Shown here: in pieces, positions 59,433 to 64,000 of the stretch
Numbering within the stretch: the stretch's first letter is position 1
Layout: each line of letters begins with the position of its first letter
Source: Gemmatimonadota bacterium
Lineage (GTDB): Bacteria; Latescibacterota; UBA2968; GCA-2709665
DNA: 64,000 bases
Assembly: GCA_028874335.1 (NCBI GenBank)
Contig: JAPPJY010000075.1
Coordinates: 29,214 to 93,213 of the forward strand
Reading direction: 5' to 3'
The notes under the pieces: model-generated
Database searches by the model: none
The model's input: only the letters and a program-made list of their open reading frames with translations
What the model was told of the DNA's origin: nothing
Translations under genes and position numbers: made by a program

Positions 59433-60875
59433 TCAGACAAGAGCGAACTGCTCTTCGGTTGGCTCCGCTCAGCAGTACCACGGTTCGGTGAGCCGGGGCA
59501 GCGACAGGCGGGTGGAGTCCGTATCGAAATCCGCGATTGGGGCAGGGCGATCCGTCAGGCCGTACACATGCGAACGGATCCTGTGGAAAATCTCACGCCG
59601 GGGGGCGTCCCTGTTCTGAAGCCGTGTGACCAGCCGGGTCAGTTCATCCTGAAGCCGGTCCAGGCGGGCGTCGGGATGCGCCCAGGGGTAGGACAGCGCT
59701 GCCGGTTCGAACGGACCCACAGAATTGCGCACCTCGGCAAGGTCCAGCAGCTTTGAACCCCCGGGAATTAGCAGCCTGATGGTGAGCTGAACGGGGGAGA
59801 CGTACTCGATCAGGTCGAGGCCGGCGAGCGTGTTCAGAAGGCGGGCATATCCCTCCATGGTGATCCAGGGCGTGAACGGAATGAACGTCGGATTCATCAC
59901 GAGCCCGTGTTCCGTGAAGAGGTCCACAACTTCGTAAAAGTCCTCGACTGTATGACCCTTGTCCAGCAGCGTGAGAACACGGTTATCGAGGGACTCGACC
60001 GCGGTCGTAACGAGTGCGCACCCGGTATCTCTGAGGGTGGGTAGATACCGGCGATATCGCTGGAGATGTTCGATCTTTACGGTAACGTCGTAGGTGAGAT
60101 CGGGAAATCTCCCGTGGAGCGCTTCGACAAGCGGCAGGGCGTGGCCGATGCCGTTGAAGAAGTCGGGATCGCCAAACGTGATGTGGCCCGCTCCCGAGGC
60201 GACCTGTTGGGCGATGTCGTCAAGTACGGTGTCGCGTTGTACGATCCGGAACCTGCCGCCGTACACGGGCACCACGGGACAATGGCGACAGAGATGCTTG
60301 CAGCCGCGGCTTGCCTCTGTATAGCCGACGGTTTTGAGATGTCCGTCGCCGGTGCACAGACTTGCGTAACGCGACAGATTGGGAAGGCCTGTACGGTCGG
60401 GCGGATGAAAACGCTGTTTTGCGTGGGAAACGACGGGTTCTACCTGCGTTCCGTTCGCGCCTGAAGCCCCCCGCAGGCGATTGCACAGTTGAAGGAGACC
60501 GTTTTCGAATTCACCGCCGAGAATGGTCTGTGCGCCCAGGCTTCTCAGGAAGGATTCGTTGACCGAAGCATAGAGCCCGTAAAAGCAGAGGTGCGCGTTG
60601 GCATTCAGCTCTCGAGCCCGCGAGGCAAGTGGAACGGCAAGACGCGTCGCGGTATGCATTGGCACGTAGAACGCCACGAGATCGGCGTCGCGCACGTCTT
60701 TGACGGGAAAGTCCTCTATCGAAACGTCGGCCTGGACCACATCGATGCCCGCCCTCCGCAGCCACGCTGCCGGCGAGGCCAGACCGAATGGCTGTCGACC
60801 CAGTTCGTACGTGGACACGAGTACGGCTTTGAACGGACCCGATGGGCTATTGATCGTCAATGGTCCACTATCCAA
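59433..60875 (-). CDS. CUAEP-tail radical SAM protein, probable selenoprotein (UGA recoded)
   Basis: A B12-binding-type radical SAM protein. Residues about 14-130 look like a cobalamin-binding Rossmann domain ('AVLVSTYELGRQPFGLASPAAW'), and the cluster site is Cys192-x3-Cys196-x2-Cys199 in 'SRGCKHLCRHCPVVP'. The frame hits UGA at 59471-59469 after '...PWYC'. Reading it as selenocysteine gives Cys468-Sec469-Ala-Glu-Pro followed by 8 residues (TEEQFALV) and a TGA at 59435-59433: the CUAEP tail known for this NCBI-named family, total 480 residues. A stem-loop starts 13 bases after the UGA. Because of the recoding, a naive annotation would stop 12 codons early. The start is uncertain: TTG 60875 overlaps the T run of the nfuA terminator, TTG 60860 is an alternative, and there is no clear ribosome binding site. 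Confidence 0.82.
59439..59455 (-). promoter_or_regulatory. Candidate bacterial SECIS stem-loop
   Basis: On the minus strand AAGAGC and GCTCTT pair perfectly around a five-base loop, AGTTC. The loop lies 19 bases after the UGA at 59469, within the 16-37 base range typical for bacterial SECIS elements, and it contains GU, as SelB-binding loops do. It is short (6 bp) and would need folding and comparative support. Confidence 0.55.
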
Positions 60876-60920
60876 AAAAAAACGGCAGACAACGGAGAGG
60901 TCCCCACGGCGTCTGCCGTC
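60873..60920 (-). terminator. Intrinsic terminator after nfuA
   Basis: GTCTGCCGT and ACGGCAGAC (60911-60919 and 60882-60890) form a perfect 9-bp stem, followed on the minus strand by T9. It closes the suf/nfuA transcript just before the radical SAM gene, which therefore probably has its own promoter. Confidence 0.8.
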
Positions 60921-60935
60921 TGTCGTTTGCGCGCG

Positions 60936-61520
60936 CTATTTTGAGGTTTGATAATAGGGGTTTGTGCCGTCCGCGTGTTCGGTCACGTCGAGGATTTCTT
61001 CAATTTCCGGCACAGCCTCCTTGATGAGAACTTCGACGCCCTGCTTGAGCGTGACGTCCACCATGCCGCAACCCTGACATCCGCCGCCGAACTGGACGTA
61101 TGCTTTGTTATCCTTTACGTCGATCAGTGAGATGTGGCCGCCGTGCATGGCGACGCTGGGGTTGATCTTTTCGTCGATGATGTTCTGGATCTTTTCGGCG
61201 GCCGTGCCCTTCAGATGCGGCGGTACTTTGTTGGGATTCTCGATTTTGAACCCTCTGCCCATCAGGCTGTCCACGAAGTCCAGCGAAATATCCTCGGCAT
61301 AGGGCGCGCTTACCGGATCTACGTAGATGTTGAACCCCTCGAACGGCGTGACGACGTCGTCATCCTCTTCCTGACCACGGGCAACGAATGCGAGACGGTA
61401 ATTGGCCTGCAGTGGCGACACCGCCTCGGCCTTGACTCGAACGCCAACGATGTCCGAATCCTGGCTCCCGATCAGGTTGACAACCTCCTTCTGCGCGGCT
61501 TCGGTAACGGTGATATTCAT
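60936..61520 (-). CDS. nfuA: Fe-S biogenesis protein NfuA-like (A-type plus NifU C-terminal domain)
   Basis: A 194-residue protein with an A-type-like N-terminal domain (about 1-100: 'MNITVTEAAQKEVVNLIGSQ', 'YRLAFVARGQEEDDD') lacking the three A-type cysteines, and a NifU-like C-terminal domain with CxxC in 'VQFGGGCQGCGMVDVTLKQG'. NfuA carries a 4Fe-4S cluster to target proteins. ATG 61520 starts it. It lies 40 bases downstream of nuoB and is closed by a strong terminator. A neat fit to the neighbouring suf genes. It could deliver clusters to NuoB and to the radical SAM protein. Confidence 0.87.
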   Translation of the reverse strand: MNITVTEAAQKEVVNLIGSQDSDIVGVRVKAEAVSPLQANYRLAFVARGQEEDDDVVTPFEGFNIYVDPVSAPYAEDISLDFVDSLMGRGFKIENPNKVPPHLKGTAAEKIQNIIDEKINPSVAMHGGHISLIDVKDNKAYVQFGGGCQGCGMVDVTLKQGVEVLIKEAVPEIEEILDVTEHADGTNPYYQTSK

Positions 61521-61560
61521 ATCGACCTTCCCCTCAGAGAGATTGGCAGTGGCGGGACGT

Positions 61561-62055
61561 TCAGGATTCCAGCGCCACGGCTGACCTTGCGGGTTGTTCC
61601 CGGTCTATCTTTTCCTGTATCTTCATCAGCGCGGACAGCAGATCTTCGGGCCGTGGGGGACAGCCGGGCACGTAGACGTCGACCGGAAGAAACTGATCCA
61701 CGCCCTGAACCAGCGTATAAGTATTGAAGACGCCTCCTGACGATGCGCACGCGCCCATGGAAATCACCCACTTCGGATCCGGCATCTGGTCGTATATCTT
61801 CTTGAGTACAGGCATCATCTTGATCGATATCCGGCCCGATACGATGAGCAGGTCGGACTGTCGTGGTGAGAACCGTACGGCCTCCGCGCCGAACCGGGCC
61901 ATGTCGAAGCGTCCGGAGAGCGTGGCCATCATTTCGATGGCGCAGCAAGCCGTGCCGAACGGCATCGGCCAGAGTGATGACTTGCGTGCCCAGTTGATCA
62001 TCTTGGACAGCGTGGTGGTAATGACGTTGTCGCCAAGGCCCGTCTCAAGTCCCAT
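61561..62055 (-). CDS. nuoB: NADH-quinone oxidoreductase subunit B (NuoB), stand-alone
   Basis: A 164-residue NuoB/NDUFS7: the N2-cluster cysteines are the adjacent pair in '[16 protein letters not shown]', then '[14 protein letters not shown]' and '[13 protein letters not shown]'. NuoB is the site of electron transfer to quinone in complex I. Normally it sits between nuoA and nuoC; here it is between an Rrf2 regulator and nfuA, so it is either a detached nuo gene or a second copy. ATG 62055 is used. Placement within an Fe-S cluster assembly locus suggests co-expression with its maturation machinery. Confidence 0.88.
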   Translation of the reverse strand: MGLETGLGDNVITTTLSKMINWARKSSLWPMPFGTACCAIEMMATLSGRFDMARFGAEAVRFSPRQSDLLIVSGRISIKMMPVLKKIYDQMPDPKWVISMGACASSGGVFNTYTLVQGVDQFLPVDVYVPGCPPRPEDLLSALMKIQEKIDREQPARSAVALES

Positions 62056-62157
62056 TGAACACCTCGGTAGGTATGTTTGGAGTCGTCACCTGGTTTTACG
62101 ACGGCGGGGGCGGCCGCCTGCGATGCATTCCGTTGGCCTCGCACGGCGGGCGGGTTG

Positions 62158-62637
62158 CTAACCGGACACCTGAATCAGTTCTTCGGTTACGTTCTGCAGA
62201 CATGCATCCATGGCCTGTTCCTCTCCCAGAAGATCATCCAGCGTGACGCGGCTGAGGAGCTGATCGATCACAGATTGCACCGAGCTCCACAGCGACCGGA
62301 TGGAACAGTCGACAGAGTGCGTACACAGCCCTTCACGGCCCGCGTGATCTTCGCAGAAATCAGGATTGAATATCCGCCCGCCGAGGGCGGCCAGCACATC
62401 TCCCACCACAATCATGTCGGCCGATTGCGTAAGTCGGTATCCTCCGGACTGACCCCGAGAGCTCTCGACAAATCCTCCAAGCCGAAGAAGGCGCATCAGC
62501 TTTGCGACATTCGGGACCGAGAGGCCTTCGATCCGGCTGATTTCAGATATGGAAAGGCCGCCGCCGGTTTCTCGCTGCCGCCGGCCGATCTGGAGCAGGC
62601 ACCGAAGCCCGTATTCTTCACCTGCGCTCAATTTCAT
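62158..62637 (-). CDS. Rrf2/IscR family transcriptional regulator with three cysteines
   Basis: A 159-residue winged-helix regulator: 'MKLSAGEEYGLRCLLQIGRR', HTH in 'SISEISRIEGLSVPNVAKLM' and 'ESSRGQSGGYRLTQSADM'. Three cysteines in 'FCEDHAGREGLCTHSVDC' match the Fe-S-binding site of IscR/RirA-type proteins. It likely senses Fe-S or iron status and controls the suf operon it belongs to. ATG 62637 is chosen because the family begins 'MKLSxxxEYG'; the frame runs to 62808 without support. It lies 116 bases downstream of the DUF59 gene and 102 upstream of nuoB. Confidence 0.87.
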   Translation of the reverse strand: MKLSAGEEYGLRCLLQIGRRQRETGGGLSISEISRIEGLSVPNVAKLMRLLRLGGFVESSRGQSGGYRLTQSADMIVVGDVLAALGGRIFNPDFCEDHAGREGLCTHSVDCSIRSLWSSVQSVIDQLLSRVTLDDLLGEEQAMDACLQNVTEELIQVSG

Positions 62638-62753
62638 GGAGGATTCCCAATTCTTGTCGGGATGGAGTCTGATCCGTGCCGTCCGCTGGGTCAAGGCAGC
62701 GCGGTTGACCGGGAACGTTCCCGGCGCAAAGGGGGAATGCGCTCGCCTTCGAC

Positions 62754-63257
62754 CTAAAGGAGCCCGAGTTCGAGCCTCGCGGCTTCGGACATCATTTCCG
62801 GGTTCCATGGCGGGTCGAAGGTCAGGTCCAGGATGACGTCGCGTACTCCGGCAACCGATCGGGTAGCGCTTTCTACCTGACCGGGAAGGATTCCCGCGGC
62901 CGGACAGGCGGGGGACGTGAGGGTCATCCGGACGTGGGTCATCCCGGAGGGTTCAACGTTGATGTCGTATATAAGGCCGATGTCGTAGATATTGACGGGA
63001 ATTTCCGGGTCGAATACCGTGCGATGTGCGGCGATGACGTTCTCTTTGACGACATCCGTGTCGATCGGACCATCGGTTCCGGCCGCTTCGGTCGACTCCT
63101 GCTTTTCTTCCTGTCGTCTGGCGGCGTGCTCCGTGAGCGCGCTCGTGTCCACGGGGGTCGTCGCGTCTGTGGCTCCGGAATCCGCTAGGTCGTCCCTTCG
63201 CGCCGCGGATTCGCTTTCCTCATTTCCGTAGAGACGGTTCAGCAGTCGTTCGAGCAA
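62754..63257 (-). CDS. sufT: SufT-like DUF59 (MIP18 family) Fe-S assembly protein
   Basis: A 167-residue protein with a DUF59 domain (about 65-167): 'AAHRTVFDPEIPVNIYDIGLIY', 'MTLTSPACPAAGILPGQVES' and 'LTFDPPWNPEMMSEAARLE'. DUF59/SufT proteins assist Fe-S maturation, in operons sufC-B-D-S-U-T. An acidic 60-residue N-terminal region has no known domain. The start is inferred as TTG 63257 (GGGAGG eight bases upstream); the frame is open upstream but lies in the sufU gene. Separated from sufU by 23 bases. Confidence 0.78.
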   Translation of the reverse strand: MLERLLNRLYGNEESESAARRDDLADSGATDATTPVDTSALTEHAARRQEEKQESTEAAGTDGPIDTDVVKENVIAAHRTVFDPEIPVNIYDIGLIYDINVEPSGMTHVRMTLTSPACPAAGILPGQVESATRSVAGVRDVILDLTFDPPWNPEMMSEAARLELGLL

Positions 63258-63280
63258 GATGATACCCTCCCGATGGATAC

Positions 63281-63733
63281 CTACTCGGTGGTCACCGGCA
63301 ATTTGCTGTTTTCGAGTGCAGCCTTGAGCGTATGCCACGCCAGGGTTGCGCATTTGATTCGCACGGGGAATTCTCTCACGCCAACGAAGACGGCCAGCTT
63401 GCCGATGCCGTCGACAGCCGGCTCGGTGGACACATCGCTTGTGACGAGGTCGCGGAATCTTCCAAAGAGCGATTGAGCGCACTCGAGGGTCTGACCCTTC
63501 ACGGCGTCCGTCATCAGGGATGCCGACGCTTTGGAGATGGCGCATCCTTCGCCCTGAAAGGCAATATCTGCTATCGTGCTTCCGTCGAGCTTGACATATA
63601 GGCTCAAGTGGTCGCCGCACAGCGGGTTGTGTCCCTCTGACGTCCGGTCGGCATCGCACATGCACCGGTAGTTGCGCGGACTCCGGTTGTGGTCAAGAAT
63701 GACCTGCTGGTACAGCTCTCTGAGGTTGGACAT
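63281..63733 (-). CDS. sufU: Fe-S scaffold/sulfur-transfer protein SufU
   Basis: A 150-residue SufU/IscU-type protein: 'LRELYQQVILDHNRSPRNY', the first Cys in 'EGHNPLCGDHLSLY', second in 'AFQGEGCAISKASASLM' and third in 'FPVRIKCATLAWHTLKAAL'; the three cysteines plus Asp match SufU zinc/cysteine ligation. It accepts sulfur from SufS. ATG 63733 overlaps the sufS TAA by one base (TAATG), implying translational coupling. Followed after 23 bases by the sufT-like gene. Confidence 0.9.
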   Translation of the reverse strand: MSNLRELYQQVILDHNRSPRNYRCMCDADRTSEGHNPLCGDHLSLYVKLDGSTIADIAFQGEGCAISKASASLMTDAVKGQTLECAQSLFGRFRDLVTSDVSTEPAVDGIGKLAVFVGVREFPVRIKCATLAWHTLKAALENSKLPVTTE

Positions 63734-64000
63734 TAACGAAAAATCTCTTTTGCCGCGTGCAAAGCCCGTACGAGCGTGTCGATGTCTTCCCGTGTATTGT
63801 AAAACGCTGTAGCCGCACGTGTTGTTGCGGGAATATTGAAGTGGCGCATGACGGGTTGGGCGCAGTGGTGTCCGGCGCGGACCGCTACCCCGTGCTGATC
63901 GACGATGGTACCGACGTCGTGCGGGTGTACGCCCTTCAGAACAAAGGAAATAACGCTGACTCTGTCTTGCGCGGTACCAATGATTCTCAGTCCCGAAATC
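63733..64000 (-). CDS. sufS: Cysteine desulfurase SufS, C-terminal part (start outside window)
   Basis: The frame from the right edge to the TAA at 63735-63733 encodes 88 residues ending the protein: 'GLRIIGTAQDRVSVISFVLK', 'VAVRAGHHCAQPVMRHF' with the persulfide cysteine in HHCAQP, and 'RAAATAFYNTREDIDTLVRAL'. SufS removes sulfur from cysteine and passes it to SufU, which follows with an overlap of one base. The N-terminal PLP part lies outside the window. Confidence 0.9.
   Translation of the reverse strand, partial: ISGLRIIGTAQDRVSVISFVLKGVHPHDVGTIVDQHGVAVRAGHHCAQPVMRHFNIPATTRAATAFYNTREDIDTLVRALHAAKEIFR

Noticed and set aside
59469..59471. UGA as the true end of the radical SAM gene
   Set aside because: The downstream codons reproduce the CUAEP tail in frame and a stem-loop follows, so chance readthrough is unlikely; recoding is preferred.
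63258..63665. N-terminal extension of the DUF59 ORF
   Set aside because: Coincides with the sufU gene in another frame and is Arg-rich noncoding-like; TTG 63257 has a good ribosome binding site.
1..64000. tRNA, rRNA, prophage, integrase or attachment site
   Set aside because: None could be recognised by eye; small RNA genes cannot be ruled out without a covariance search.

Overview
The window reads as a stretch of chromosome from an uncultured, GC-rich, Gram-negative bacterium. Evidence for the cell type is a TonB-type energy transducer, lipoprotein signal peptides, squalene-synthesis genes of hopanoid type and a secreted protein ending in dockerin-like 'DFNGDGSVDFSDFLAFAQNFG' repeats. That repeat style, the large DUF6785/6784-type membrane proteins and the abundance of Gfo/Idh/MocA oxidoreductases, TIM-barrel epimerases, amidohydrolases and creatininases fit Candidatus Latescibacterota or a related lineage (Poribacteria-like). 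This placement is inference from gene style; no rRNA, tRNA or marker phylogeny is available here.

Layout. 1-4 kb: end of a fibronectin-III protein with a terminator, a sigma-54 activator with an altered receiver, threonine synthase and a small unknown gene. 4-7.2 kb (minus): hpnC-hpnD-hpnE, coupled by ATGA overlaps, making squalene from farnesyl diphosphate. 7.2-9 kb: corrinoid adenosyltransferase, then a VapBC-type toxin-antitoxin pair split by a ~196-bp repeat. 9.2-29.2 kb (all plus): a long catabolic island with a heparinase II/III-like lyase, a phosphosulfolactate-synthase homologue, an M14 peptidase-like protein, a sugar epimerase, two tandem DUF6785-type membrane proteins, dehydrogenases, a PAC2 protein, threonine aldolase, a HicBA-like pair, two amidohydrolases, creatininase and an aldo/keto reductase. 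29.4-36.8 kb: lipoprotein, dockerin protein, SDR, TPR protein, TonB, DUF971, aldo/keto reductase and a kelch-type lipoprotein. 37-42 kb: a third DUF6785-type protein and an NMT1/SsuABC-type ABC importer with an unexpected LecA-like lectin-fold gene. 42-54 kb: glycoside-hydrolase-like proteins, GyrI-like protein, epimerase, gamma-glutamyltransferase, aspartate aminotransferase, PHP protein, SDR and GNAT. 54-64 kb: phosphoglucomutase, a second HicBA pair, a ytfI-ytfJ-like pair, ATP-grasp protein, a radical SAM protein and an Fe-S assembly locus (sufS-sufU-sufT-rrf2-nuoB-nfuA).

Three things stand out. (1) The radical SAM gene apparently ends at a UGA, but reading through gives Cys-Sec-Ala-Glu-Pro and 8 more residues before a second stop, with a stem-loop placed like a bacterial SECIS: a probable selenoprotein. 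(2) A ~200-bp MITE-like repeat occurs in three full copies and one truncated copy (8.6, 47.1, 52.0 and 29.2 kb), and a second, exactly 170-bp family with long terminal inverted repeats occurs as two inverted copies (32.9 and 53.0 kb). Both families abut genes so closely that they provide stop codons or ribosome binding sites. (3) Several enzymes carry altered key residues: the response-regulator acceptor Asp is Glu, the first zinc ligand of the M14-like protein is Gln, and the N-terminal half of a tandem amidohydrolase has lost its metal ligands.

No CRISPR array, tRNA, rRNA, intact transposase or prophage was seen.
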